DNA from: Nilaparvata lugens
Lineage: Eukaryota; Arthropoda; Insecta; Hemiptera; Delphacidae
Length of the DNA stretch: 64,000 nt
Direction: 5' to 3'
NCBI RefSeq assembly: GCF_014356525.2
Contig: NC_052511.1
Coordinates: 47,616,182 to 47,680,181, forward strand
The notes beneath the pieces were generated by a model that was not told where the DNA came from, did no database searches, and worked only from the letters and a program-made list of their open reading frames with translations. Made by a program: the position numbers and the translations under genes. Positions 31,600 to 41,814 of the stretch are shown in pieces (within the stretch, counting starts at the first letter, position 1; each line of letters starts with the position of its first letter).

Positions 31600-32720
31600 A
31601 CTTTTCCCTAAAATAATCACCTTTGAATACAGAAATCAGCCATTTTTATATACGAAAATTTATTTTCGCCACACTGCACAGAAAGCAGCTGTTTTCAAGT
31701 CCCTACGTAGATCTGAAAGACCTTGTTTGCAGACGACGTCAGAAAAGGGTTTCTTTTCCGGTCTAGGCCAGAAAGTTGTCTCTTTCCAGCCGCTCATGGA
31801 AGTAGTTAATAAGTCATCCGCTAGATCGGGCGAGTGTCCACTTTCATCATCAGCTGAAGTCGCCATGATTTCAGTTCCAGTTTCGAATCAAACTAATTCG
31901 CTTCGCAACCAGTTTTATTCAATTATTTATTGTTGATTAGTGCTTTCCGAATTTTCAAAAATGCTTGAAGATGACTGTGGTATTCCAAGTGAAATTTTAA
32001 AAGAATCTGAAATCCTGACTGCAAATCTTCTACCACTAAAATCAAGATAGGTACTAGGTACGATAGCTTAACGAGTATTCTTTATTTATTTTGTCAGCAA
32101 TACCTGTAGTGAGGCGAAAAATATCGGTCGCACCACGGGCAAAAATGTTTTTCCAGCTCTCAATCTTTTCTAGTCCTCAGCCTACGGCCTCGGACTTGAA
32201 AACCGATTTCGAGCTGGAAAAATCTCATTTTCTGCTCTAGGTGCGAAATATACTATTATTTATTTTATCTATTTATATTTTTTACAAAGAAACACTGATT
32301 GGGAGAGAAAAACTGAGGATACTCCTTGTACTATCTCTCTCCCAAATTGAGATAACATTTTAAAAGTACGAAATAGGGTTATGATTTCACTTAATTTAGT
32401 CAAAATCACTTGAAATTTAGTCCATTTTCACTCAAAAACAACAACGAAAACTAAAATATTGAATAAAGTACATTTAAGGATAAATTCCCATTTTTGATCC
32501 AAATTTGACTTATGATAAGCCTACGCGATTTTGAATCGCCTTGATAAGCTGCAAAGAATGAGCTGTAGTACTAGAGGATCCGATCATTGTGTCAAAAGTC
32601 ATGCGTGTTTGAATATTTTTGATCATTGAGACGTCCTATCCACTAGGAAATACCAAATTCAAGTGCATTCAACGAAAGATTCTGATCGAGCCTGATTTAG
32701 AAATCTATATTATTGTGCAA
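31600..32720. repeat. Family U copy interrupted by family N
   Basis: AATACAGAAATCAGCCATTT before, and TTATGATAAGCCTACGCGAT, GATAAGCTGCAAAGAATGAG after, match 3290-3660. The interruption is at about 31655-32260. Confidence 0.55.
31655..32260 (+). mobile_element. Family N element (about 600 bp)
   Basis: Starts TTCGCCACACTGCACAGAAA, contains CCGGTCTAGGCCAGAAAG and CTCAGCCTACGGCCTCGGAC, and ends GGTGCGAAATATACTATT. It matches 47155-47750. A minus ORF (31866-31660, starts MATSADDESGHSPDLADDLL) is open here, but the homologous DNA at 47 kb is read in another frame, so coding is doubtful. Confidence 0.6.
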
Positions 32721-32769
32721 AATATCAATATAAAAATATTATTCATAATATGGTTCTATAATTTATAGC

Positions 32770-33332
32770 CAAACACTCATAAATAAAACCCCTCGTCAAT
32801 TCATCACCAATAAGTTGAGTAAAAAGCTGATAAGGGATATAAATAAGTGGTTGGCTTCGAATTTAATAATTTAAATAGTGGCTGCCAAAGCCAAGCAAAT
32901 TTTCTCTTATTCTCTCCAATATTCATCTTTTGAGAAACAAAACTTAATTCTATTAGGTCTCCTTCTGCCTTCTCCCCTATCCTTTCTTACTCCCCTTTTC
33001 CTTCTTACTCTTTCTTCTTGTTTTTAGTTTCTTTTTAAGTTTAGTAAGTTTCTTTTGAAATTCAGTGATTTTTCTTTCAGTTCTTTATTGTTTCCTTTCA
33101 CTGAATCAATTTATTTCATCTTTTTTCCTGAAAGTTTAAAATATCTAGATTTTTCAAACACTCGGCCTCTGCGCACAGGTTTTTTAACCTCGCGGGGATC
33201 TTCCTTATTTTTATTGTATTATTTAGACCAATACTGTGTATTATTATTTGGTATTTCTAATTTCTAAGTTTTTTATCTCTTGTTATTATTATTAAGGATA
33301 AATGAACAATTTTGATTTGATTTGATTTGATA
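32770..33332 (+). repeat. LINE 3' UTR with GATTT tail
   Basis: T/C-rich sequence ending AAGGATAAATGAACAATTTT and then GATTTGATTTGATTTGAT, a tandem-tailed non-LTR retroposon end. Flanking text (ATAATGGTTCTATAATGG) is similar on the two sides and may be the target duplication. No ORF2 remains. Confidence 0.5.
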
Positions 33333-33479
33333 ATGGAAGATCCAAAATTCGATGAATTTAAAAACATCTACAAAACACATGTTTTGAAAAATAGACATCA
33401 TTGTGAAAAATATCAATATGAGGAAAATAATTCATAATGGTTCTATAATGGAAGATCCAAAATTTGATGAATTGAAAAC

Positions 33480-33680
33480 ATCTATAAAACAGATGTTTTA
33501 CAGATATAGAACACTCACACACACATACACTTACTCACAGACCAACACCAAAAGCCCATGTTTTTGGACTCAAGGGACCTTGAAACGTATAGAAAACTTG
33601 AAGTTGGGGTACCTTGATTTTTTTGGAAAGCAATACTCCCCATATTCTGTGCTAAGGAGTAGGTAGGGCGAAGGAAGTAA
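33480..33680 (+). repeat. Family D repeat, 3' fragment
   Basis: The CA-type tract CACTCACACACACATACACT, then TGGACTCAAGGGACCTTGAA and GGGGTACCTTGATTTTTTTG. Truncated on the left. Confidence 0.7.
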
Positions 33681-33969
33681 AAAACGACTTCCAGTAATCA
33701 GCTGATTTGAGAGTAAAGTTAAATTCATTGCTTATTATAAAATTCAGAGGTTTTTTTATCAAATTCCTTCAATTTTCACTCTCCTTGCCCTATTACCATA
33801 GAAAAGGAAAGTATTGCTTCCCGAAAAAATTAAGGTACCCCAATTTCCAAATTTCTATACGTTTCAAAGTCTTCTGAGTCCAAAAAAGTGGTCTGTATGT
33901 GTGTGTGGATGAGTGTATGTGTGTCTGTGTACACACAGATCTCATCTCCCAATTATTATTATTATTATT

Positions 33970-34178
33970 ATTATTATGCGTCAAATTCCCTTGTATGGAA
34001 ATCGCTAAGTATTTACTTTGGATGCCGTACTAGATCCTTATTTCTACGATAATTCCAAAAAAAAATCATTCTTCTCTCTTCTTTCTTGGGAAAAGACTAC
34101 GTTTCTCCTCTTAATTTCCACGGGGCGTATTTCCCACTTTGCAACACTCCTTCTAAATTGGTTTCTGTCAAATCTCCC
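33970..34178 (-). mobile_element. Short retroposed insert with ATT tail
   Basis: TCTCCCAATTATTATT occurs on both sides of the insert (about 33945 and 34174), with an ATT tract on the left. This is consistent with minus-strand retroposition with a roughly 16-bp target duplication. The minus frame reads RRSVAKWEIRPVEIKRRNVV to a stop and is unidentified. Confidence 0.45.
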
Positions 34179-34619
34179 AATTATTATTAACGGAATGACT
34201 TGAAATTTGGAACTCAAGGTCCTTACACTATAAGGATCCCACAGGAACAATTTCGATCAAATGCATTTCAAAATGGCGAAAAAATTGTCAAAATCAGGGT
34301 TTTTTGCGGTTTTTTCAAAAACGGCTCCAACGATTTTGATCTAATTTATACCTAAAATAGTCATTGATAAGCTCTATCAACTGCCACAAGTGTTATATCT
34401 GTGAAAATTTCAGGAGCCCCGCCACATCTATGCAAAGTTTGATTTTAGATTTCCGATTATTAGGCTTCAGATACAATTTAAACAAAAAAATTTCAAGTTG
34501 TTAAGGTTCAGCATGAAAATCTCTACAATCAATGTTCAGTAACATTTTCACCTAAAATTGAAAATAAGCTTGAAATTCGAGAATGTAAGATTATTAAATT
34601 GCAAAGATTATTAGAGACA

Positions 34620-35040
34620 AAATATCGCAAAATCCGTTCTTAGTGCGCGTCTAGCATGTTTGAAGAATATTTGTGCAAATTTTTATGTCTGTAGGACAAT
34701 TAGTTTGAGCTGTAGTGTGATTTTACATCAAAATATTCAAAAAATTCCCCCTCCTGAACCCTTCTGTGCTCCTGATCGAAATTTTTCTGCATAGATCCAA
34801 TTCTTTTTCGTAGCTGCTGAACAAAAAAGTTCCTCATGACTTTGTTGTGCAATGAGCGGTTAAAAAGTACAACATTTTTGGGGGGCCCCAGCTCCCTCAG
34901 GGGGGCAAATTTCTAAAAATCCTTTCTAAGTGGATGTTTTGAGGCTACCATAAACAATTGTGCAAAATTTCAAGTTTGTAGGCTCAGCAGTTTCGGCTGT
35001 GGTGTGATTTCAGTCTGTCGGGGCTTAGCCTTTTATAGAT
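34620..35040 (+). repeat. Family P repeat (related in layout to family A)
   Basis: CCGTTCTTAGTGCGCGTCTA at the start matches the family A phrase. GTTTCGGCTGTGGTGTGATT and GGCTTAGCCTTTTATAGATA end it, again a CTTTTATA-type 3' end. Probably a related non-LTR or Helitron-like family. Confidence 0.5.
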
Positions 35041-35635
35041 ATAGAGCTAAGCTATATGAACAGCCACAAGTCTCATATCTGTGAAAATTTCAGGAGCTCC
35101 GCCCCATCTATGCAAAGTTTGAGTTTAGATTTCCAATTATCAGGTCTCAGATATAATTTAAACGGAGAATTTCGAGTGGAAAAGATTGAGCATGAAAATC
35201 TCTACAATTGATGTCCAGTAACATTTTCACCTAAAATTGAAAATAAGCTTGAAATTCGTGAAAATGTGATTATTCAATTGCAAACTGTTGGCAACTGTTG
35301 ATTCTATCAAATCATTTACTATGAAGAGATAGCAGACTTCGTGTGTCTGCAGCGCTATTGTCCTGTCACCAGCTGGCTCAGATCTTTGAATAGTAGACTT
35401 GAGATGCGCGAGAACACTAGCGTCAGGTGAATAATTTTCATAACGGCAAGGAAAGTTGTGTGAGTGCGCCACACTAGATTTTTATCTCATATGCTTCAAG
35501 TCTGCACAATTGAACAGATCGTTATAATCTTTCAGTACATCCTACTGAACCAGTCACCGGTATTTTGCTGTTGAATCCTGTGTACCCTCGTTCTGGTGTG
35601 GAGTTTCCAAGGAATCTTACCAACCTCTCAACATT

Positions 35636-35647
35636 ATGGCCAGAATG
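35636..35647 (+). CDS. Exon 1 of a secreted Gly/Ser-rich protein gene
   Basis: ATG at 35636 in good context (ACATTATGGCC) codes only MARM before a consensus donor GTGAGTGA at 35648. Phase is 0. It joins exon 2 (37596) in phase, supplying the basic N-terminus of a signal peptide whose hydrophobic core is in exon 2. A mini first exon with the start codon just before an intron is usual for insect cuticular-type secreted proteins. The 1.95 kb intron holds a family J MITE (35716-35920), a family E fragment, a family S fragment and a family V/G nest. The upstream transcript start was not determined. Confidence 0.6.
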
Positions 35648-35715
35648 GTGAGTGATAAAACTGTTGAAACTCTACACAGTGAACTTCTACAGTGAATCTG
35701 AAATAGACTCTTACC

Positions 35716-35920
35716 ACCACTACCTCCGTAAACAAAGCCGTTATGCATTCGTGTGACGTCAGCACAGGTGGGCTCCTTCTCTAATAAAAATTCGTTGGTT
35801 TTCAGCTGATCTAGAAAACACTATACCAGCTAGTGTTTTTATTGGTGTAGTAGCCCCACCTTTGCTGACGTCACCAGAATGCACTATGGCTTTGGTCACG
35901 GAGGTAGTGCTCAATTATTA
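35716..35920. mobile_element. Family J MITE, copy 1
   Basis: CACTACCTCCGTAAACAAAG at the left and CTTTGGTCACGGAGGTAGTG at the right are inverted. The centre has TGACGTCAGCACAGGTGGG and its mirror. Copy 2 is at 38166-38358. Confidence 0.75.
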
Positions 35921-36054
35921 CACCCTGATAGACTTTAGAATTTATTATTTTATAACTAAATTAATTTTTGAAAATAATTTACCCAATGTTATCAATGTTC
36001 TCGGTTGCACAAAAACCGGTTAAAATATTAATCGTTGTTGATAATTTCACGATT

Positions 36055-36355
36055 GATTGATTGATTGATTGATTGAGTACTTTATTTATGTAGATTACAA
36101 TATATACTGGCTTATACACTTATATACAATAGCTTACAATACAGCAAAGTTATAGATGAATTTACATAATATAGACTAAGAAAAATAACTATTGAACTGT
36201 ATATGATATGAAAAAGCAATTTGTAATATAATAATTATTGATAATAATCATATTGTTATGCATCTACATAAATTGGCGGAGCTTTGGACATATCAATGTC
36301 CATTCTTTGGGAAGAATATTAAAAATATCCTCCCCACTAACTCTCTACCAAATCT
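36055..36355 (-). mobile_element. Family E SINE-like element in reverse
   Basis: GATTGATTGATTGATTGAGT tail at the left, then CATCTACATAAATTGGCGGA and the other end TCCCCACTAACTCTCTACCA. Same 5' boundary as the copies at 26321 and 52325. Confidence 0.75.
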
Positions 36356-36684
36356 CTACCACGATCAGAGAAGGGTTTGAAAAGACGGATTCTCTGATTG
36401 TTTCTCGTGGAATTAATCTGGATTAAAACTTAAACTCATTCTTTTTGTGTAGCTGAGAAGTCGATATTGTGGTAATTATTCATATTTGTAGCTGTTTTTC
36501 GCCTTTTTTGTAATTTCTTGTTTGTATTTTCCTTAGCCTCACGATCAGACGAAAGTCTTGTGAGCCAATTGATTCTTTTTATATTTTTATGATGTAATAC
36601 AAATTATTTCGTGTTTTTTCAATTGTTGAGAAAGTGACGAAGAATCAACAAATTATTATTATCATTATCATTAAATAAAAAAAC

Positions 36685-36760
36685 TAAGAAATTGTCAAAA
36701 AACCACAGATTTATTAATAGTTAGAGAGACCGGTTTCGGTTGTTACACCATTGTCAAATG
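36685..36760. repeat. Family S fragment
   Basis: AAATTGTCAAAAAACCACAG and GAGACCGGTTTCGGTTGTTA match the left half of 15489-15660. Confidence 0.7.
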
Positions 36761-36924
36761 GTTAAACTCATACATTGAAACACAATAGCAGGAATAAAAA
36801 CAGGCACTAGCCTGAAACTTCTTTTATGAAAATATCCAAAAAAAAACCTATGAAAAGTCCAACGTATGGCTAAGTTCTAAGCACAACAACAAAATTTCAT
36901 TTCATGGAAATTCGATGAGAGTTA

Positions 36925-37366
36925 AGCCGCGTTTACACCAAAGTTATTAACAAAACTTCAATAACATCAGAATCTTTATAGATTCTTTTAGATTGAGCAT
37001 AACTTATCATACACATGATGAACATATGTGTCTGTCAAGTTCCGTTCAATCTAATAGAATCTATAAAGGTGTGTACAGACTTTCGCTCTGCTCCGCAACC
37101 GAACGTCACTCCAGCAGAGCGATTGATGATCGACCGGGGAGCAACAATGGTTCGACCGGGGAACGCGAGAAGATCTACCATCTTCCGTAACGTTCATGAT
37201 CGGTGCGAGTAGAGAGCGGAGGCGGAGCGATTGCTGTGCGATGGTGGTACGTGGGCGGTACGAGGGAGGAGCGTGCTCGGTGCGGGTAGGAAGAGCGTAT
37301 ATGTGTACGCAGCTTAAGGATTAAGTTATTAACATTTTGTTAATAACTTTGGTGTAAACCCAGCTG
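36925..37366. mobile_element. Harbinger-like MITE (family V) with family G inside
   Basis: AGCCGCGTTTACACCAAAGT at the left and ACTTTGGTGTAAACCCAGCT at the right are inverted. The uninterrupted relative is 4818-5005. The insertion at 37067-37314 lies where that copy reads CTATAAGGATTAAG. Confidence 0.75.
37067..37314. mobile_element. Harbinger-like MITE (family G), 248 bp, TAA TSD
   Basis: Ends AGGTGTGTACAGACTTTCGC and GAGCGTATATGTGTACGCAGCT-type text are inverted. TAA flanks both sides (37064-37066, 37315-37317). The interior is GC-rich and its ORFs (36993-37212) cross element boundaries, so they are not genes. Confidence 0.8.
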
Positions 37367-37595
37367 TAGCTGTTAACCCTGTTGTCAATATTTGCAGTAG
37401 CAGAAGTCCTCAGAGTGATTTACAGCATTTGATGAGGTTTTAGGTCTGATAATAATTATTATTCATTAATTAGCATTTGAACAAATTTTATTTCTAATTT
37501 ATCTGTAGAATTTCAATTTGTAGTGAATAACTTTGAAGGTTATCTCTCAATGAATATGAGAGAATCACTGTAAATTTCAAATTCTATTGTTTCAG

Positions 37596-38015
37596 GTGAT
37601 CCACGTATCATTTGTTGTATTGCTGTGCATCGTCAACCTGTGTCTTGCCTATGAGAAAGAGATGGGATTCAGAGCGTCTCTGTTCAGTGGAAGTCACCCG
37701 AATGGCGGTATCTCAGCTGGAGGTCTCCCCTCAGCAGGATTATTGTCAGGAGGAGGGCCCTACTCTGGAGGATTATTTCCAGGAGCAGGACGATTATTTT
37801 CAGGAGCAGGACTCCAATCAGGACGATTATTTTCAGGAGCAGGACTCCAATCAGGACGATCATTTTCAGGAGGAGGATCCCAATCAGGAGGGTTATTGTC
37901 GGGAAGAGGATTCCACTCAGGATTATGGTCAGGAGGAGGGCCCTACTCAGAAGGAGGCCTGTACTTCAGTGAAAGATTATATCCAGCAGGTATATACTCA
38001 GGAAGAATAATATAG
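37596..38015 (+). CDS. Exon 2 of the secreted Gly/Ser-rich protein gene
   Basis: Starts after TTCTATTGTTTCAG (AG at 37594-37595) and continues the frame of MARM. The signal core is VIHVSFVVLLCIVNLCLA, with a likely cleavage before YEKE. The mature part (about 120 residues) is Gly/Ser-rich with 11-residue repeats of the type LFSGAGLQSGR (three copies) and related SGGGPYSGG and SGRGFHSG units, ending PAGIYSGRII at TAG 38013-38015. An ATTAAA poly-A signal lies at 38026-38031. The total is 143 residues with no Cys after cleavage. Features fit a small secreted structural or cuticle/saliva-type protein (inference). A second long ORF in another frame (37612-38010, FQEQDSNQDD repeats) is a shadow. 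With the Gly-rich gene at 40.8 kb it may form a small cluster. Confidence 0.7.
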   Translation: MIHVSFVVLLCIVNLCLAYEKEMGFRASLFSGSHPNGGISAGGLPSAGLLSGGGPYSGGLFPGAGRLFSGAGLQSGRLFSGAGLQSGRSFSGGGSQSGGLLSGRGFHSGLWSGGGPYSEGGLYFSERLYPAGIYSGRII

Positions 38016-38097
38016 TATGTTTCATATTAAAGTTGAAAACCAACCTCTAAAGTAGGCCTAGTTTAAAGTTATCATTAGGCTAGTTTTACACTCATTC

Positions 38098-38800
38098 GGT
38101 TCGTTTCGTTTTTGGTTCGTTTTCGGCAAATTCCGATAAGTGTGAAACGGTAATTCGGTTTGAATCACTACCTCCGTAAACAAAGCCATAGTGAATTCTG
38201 GTGACGTCAGCACAGGTAGGGTTCGTACACCAATAAAAATTTGTTGATGTCAGCTGATCTATATCAGCTAGTGTTTTTATTGGTGTAGGAGCCCTAACTG
38301 TGCTGACGTCACCATCAACCACCAGTCATGCACTATGGCTTTGTTTACGGAGGAAGTGTTTGAATTCGGTACTGAATAAAAACCGCATAGAACCGAACGA
38401 CCACTTGACTCTAATAAATTCAATCAGGTTTCAATTCGTTGCTAGCGAGAGGCTACTTTCACACACTTTCGGTTCGGTTCGGTACGTTTCGTTTTCGGCA
38501 AATTCCGATAAGTGTGAAACGATGATTCAGTTTGAATTCGGTACCGAATAGCAACCGCATAGAACAGAACGACCACTTGACTCTAATAAATTCCATCAGG
38601 TTTCAATTCGTTGCTAGCGAGAGGCTACTTTCACACACTTTCGGTTCGGTTCGGTACGTTTCGTTTTCGGCAAATTCCGATAAGTGTGAAACGATGATTC
38701 AGTTTGAATTCGGTACCGAATAGCAACCGCATAGCACCGAACGCCCCCTCGACACGAATAGGTTTCATCATATTCGTATTCGTTGCTAGGGAAACAGAAA
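38098..38800. repeat. 172-bp tandem repeat, three units
   Basis: GAATTCGGTACCGAATAGCA-type phrases start at 38362, 38534 and 38706. TCACACACTTTCGGTTCGGT starts at 38459 and 38631. The first unit is split by the family J MITE. Confidence 0.85.
38166..38358. mobile_element. Family J MITE, copy 2, with 7-bp TSD
   Basis: CACTACCTCCGTAAACAAAG and CTTTGTTTACGGAGGAAGTG are inverted. TTTGAAT is duplicated (38159-38165, 38359-38365). Removing it restores the 172-bp repeat unit. Confidence 0.82.
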
Positions 38801-38824
38801 AAACAAAGACTTTTACACAAGCTT

Positions 38825-38945
38825 ACCTTTTTACTTTCCTTGCCCTATTACCAAAGTATTGCTTTCCGAAAAAAATTAAGGTACCCCAATTTCTATACGT
38901 TTCAAGGTCCCCTGAGTCCAAAATAGTGGTTTTTGGGTATTGGTC

Positions 38946-39034
<89 letters not shown>

Positions 39035-39660
39035 TGTGTATGAGTGTCTGTGTACACGATATCTCATCTCCCAATTAACGGAATGACTTGAAATTTGGAA
39101 CTCAAGGTCCTTACCCTATAAGGATCCGACACGAACAATTTTGAACAAATGCAATTCAAGATGGCGGTTGAAATGGCGAAAATGTTGTCAAAAACAGGGT
39201 TTTTCGCTATTTTCTCGAAAACTGCTCCAACGATTTTGAACAACAACTGGCACAAGTCCAATATCTGTAAAAATTTCAGGAGGACCCATCTATGCAAAGT
39301 TTGATTTTAGATTCCCAATTATCAGGCTTCACATACAATTTGAACAAAAAATTTCAAGTGGAAAAGATTGAGCATAAAAATCTCTACAATTTATGTTTTG
39401 TAGCATTTTCACCTAAAATTGAAAATAAGCTCGAAATTAGAGAAAATAAGATTATTCATTTGGAAACTGTTGGCAACTGTTGATTCTAATAAATCATTCA
39501 CTATGAAAAGATAGCAGACTTCGTGTGTCTGCAGCGCTATTGTCCTGTCACCAGCTGGCTCAGATATTAGAAAAGTAGACTTGAGATGCGCGGGAACACT
39601 AGCGTCAGTTGATCAATTTTCATAACGGCAAGGAAAGTTGTGTGAGTGCACCACACCAGA
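38825..39660 (-). repeat. Family D repeat in reverse, inside family K
   Basis: TACTTTCCTTGCCCTATTAC at the left to GGAAAGTTGTGTGAGTGCAC at the right, with a GT tract at 38946-39045 interrupted by GTGGTG. Matches 30370-31290. Confidence 0.8.
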
Positions 39661-40200
39661 TTTTTTGTTTTTATTTTAACATGATATTGTGATTATCTGT
39701 TTCAAAATTTTCCAAGTCAAAATCATATGGTCAATTTATTTCTTTTAGTTCACAGGAACAATTTTTTTCTGAATGAATAGTTTGCTAAAAAAAATATGAA
39801 AGATATAAATTAAAACTTAGGGAGAATTTCTATTTTTTCATTTTTTCCACGAATATTACATGGTTTCATCAATGGAGAGAAGAGATTAAGTTTATATACA
39901 ATGTGTCAAAACAAGGAACAAATTTTCAATTTAGAAAAATAATCTCTTTGAACATCCAAAATTAACATAATCAAAAAGAATTTATTCAAATAATTAACAA
40001 TAGTTTTTGATCAACTTTAAAATGTTGTTGTCCAAGAAATAACATCTTACAATTTAACAATACAATAACACCAGCTGTTATATTTAAATATACCAGCATG
40101 AACTGTGAAAATCCAAAGACAGCTGTGTTTGAGAAGAAAATACCTAATCAGAACCGTACGAATTAAAACCTGACATGTATGAAAGCCTCATTCGTTATCG
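39661..40200. other. AT-rich interior of family K
   Basis: No ORF, recognised repeat or RNA gene. Confidence 0.4.
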
Positions 40201-40459
40201 GTAACGAACCGAACCGAACCGAATGAAACCGAATGCGTGTGAAGCTAGCCTTACACAGCTGTTGAAAGAAATAGATTACTATTCCATTGAAGAGTTTTCG
40301 AATTGAAAAATAGAATGTTTTCAACGGAAATATCAATCTGACTTACATTGCAATAACTGTATTTTTATTCCTATGTTATGACTCCCTATGTACATCTAAT
40401 TTTCTAAATTTGATATTTTACGATATTTTTTTCTGTTCTAATCGGAATGAGGCTTTTTA

Positions 40460-40625
40460 ATGATCCATTTTATTCATTTAAACAATAAGTACATTATCAA
40501 AATGATAGGGAGAGGAAAATTAAGGTAACCTTGTGCTATTCTTCTTCCAAATTTAGATGAAACATAGTTTGAAATAGGTTAAGTCTTGTAGTTCTTCAAT
40601 TCACAAAATTTTTAGTCTTGAGGAC
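40460..40625 (-). repeat. Family O repeat in reverse
   Basis: ATTATCAAAATGATAGGGAG, ACCTTGTGCTATTC and AGGTTAAGTCTTGTAGTTCT match 3010-3130. Confidence 0.65.
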
Positions 40626-40757
40626 TAAAATAATTATTCGAAAGTATTTATGCTATTAACTTACCGTACTTCATGCTTTTGTATTATTGTAAAGTATTTG
40701 ATCGATGATGCTCATTGCTTTTTGTAAAGTTTTTGTAGCAATTAAAGTTATTGATTC

Positions 40758-41259
40758 TTGATTCTGTTTCCATTTTTGCTTGGTGGAGGAGCAATTGGAG
40801 AAAAAATGGCCAAAATTGGAGGAGGACTCGGCGACATTGAAGGAGAACTCGGCGACATTGGAGGAGGAATCGGTGGACCAATTAGAAGAGAAATCGGTGG
40901 AATTGGAGGAGGAATTGGTGGGATTGGAGGAGGAGGAGGAGGACTCGGTGGAATTGGAGGAGTAATCGGCGGAGGAGGAGGAGGACTCGGTGGAATTGGA
41001 GGAGTAATCGGCGGAGGAGGAGGAGGACTCGGTGGAATTGGAGGAGTAATCGGCGGAGGAGGAGGAGGACTCGGTGGAATTGGAGGAGTAATCGGCGGAG
41101 GAGGAGGAGGACTCGGTGGAATTGGAGGAGTAATCGGCGGAGGAGGAGGAGGACTCGGTGGAATTGGAGGAGTAATCGCGGAGGAGGAGGAGGACTCGGT
41201 GGAATTGGAGGAGTAATCGGCGGAGGAGGAGGAGGACTAGGTGGAATCGGTTGGATATA
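40758..41259 (+). CDS. Gly-rich repeat protein, frameshifted near the end
   Basis: Open from at least 40758 (LILFPFLLGGGAIGEK), with an in-frame ATG at 40806 (MAKIGGGLGD). 40758-40787 may be a pyrimidine tract before an acceptor or coding sequence, and an upstream exon with a signal peptide is likely but not found. The protein has GGGLGDIEGELGDIGGGIGG, then a 14-residue repeat (GGLGGIGGVIGGGG, 42 bp) about seven times. In the seventh unit GTAATCGCGG replaces GTAATCGGCGG (near 41177), one base short. The frame therefore runs into EEEEDSVELEE and stops at 41216. With that base the frame would reach LGGIGWI and TAA at 41257-41259, which looks like the original end. An AATAAA is at 41315-41320. 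Gly-rich secreted structural proteins (cuticle, silk, eggshell) are the nearest analogy. Minus and other-frame ORFs are shadows. Confidence 0.55.
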
Positions 41260-41320
41260 ATGACAATTTTATAGAATCTCAGATCTTATATAGCATTTTT
41301 CTGCTTTATTAACGAATAAA

Positions 41321-41800
41321 GAGTGATTTCGATTCTCATTTCAACTCATTTTCAAACGAGCGCTAGAGAGTTCTTACTTTTCACTCAAGGCCAAAACACA
41401 AAACCTTTGTGTGTCTGTGTGTCTGTATTTGCTGAATGTATGAAATTTTGACAATTTAGATTGATCTCCACTAGAAATATAGTTGGAATTATTACAAAAC
41501 TACCATATGAGCCACAAATGGCGACCACATGCTCTCCTGAAATTGAAAAATTGTAGATTTCCGTTATCTGTTGTAACATGTGCTCTGAACATATTGTAAG
41601 AATATGGACGCTCGAGAGCTAGAATAATAAAAAGAACCGTTTGTCGAAACTATTGAGAATACTATTGAGTAGCCTACCTAGCCAGACGACAGCAGTAATC
41701 ATTCTTTTCAAAATAGTTTCAAACAAAAATCATTCTTTCCTAGAAACTTAACAATATTTTTAACGCTATTTACAGGCACCTTTGAATGGTAGGAAGTGTA
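41321..41800. other. Unassigned sequence
   Basis: AT-rich downstream of the Gly-rich gene. No supported exon. The minus ORF 41579-41385 has no motif. Confidence 0.35.
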
Positions 41801-41814
41801 AGTGTATCTGATTC

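Larger units (their letters stand above)
33785..35480 (-). repeat. Two partial family D copies in reverse, with two inserts
   Basis: 33785-34617 and 35050-35480 are reverse family D (right end GGCAAGGAAAGTTGTGTGAG at 35446). A small insert at about 33970-34178 and a 420-bp block at 34620-35040 interrupt them. Both halves contain the AAAATTTCAGGAGC... segment, so they are two copies rather than one split copy. Confidence 0.7.
38078..40250. mobile_element. Harbinger-like TIR element (family K), 2.2 kb
   Basis: Left end GGCTAGTTTTACACTCATTC and right end GAATGCGTGTGAAGCTAGCC are inverted. TTA flanks both (38075-38077, 40251-40253). Inside, in order, are 172-bp tandem repeats with a family J MITE, a reverse family D copy and 500 bp of AT-rich unique sequence. 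It has no transposase, so it is non-autonomous. ORFs at 38300-38820 are the tandem repeat. Confidence 0.75.

Noticed and set aside
31660..31866. Minus ORF MATSADDESGHS... as a gene start
   Set aside because: It lies in family N. The homologous DNA at 47155-47310 is not conserved in that frame.
37612..38010. 132-codon ORF with FQEQDSNQDD repeats
   Set aside because: Alternative frame of the secreted Gly/Ser-rich exon. It lacks the signal peptide and does not join exon 1 in phase.
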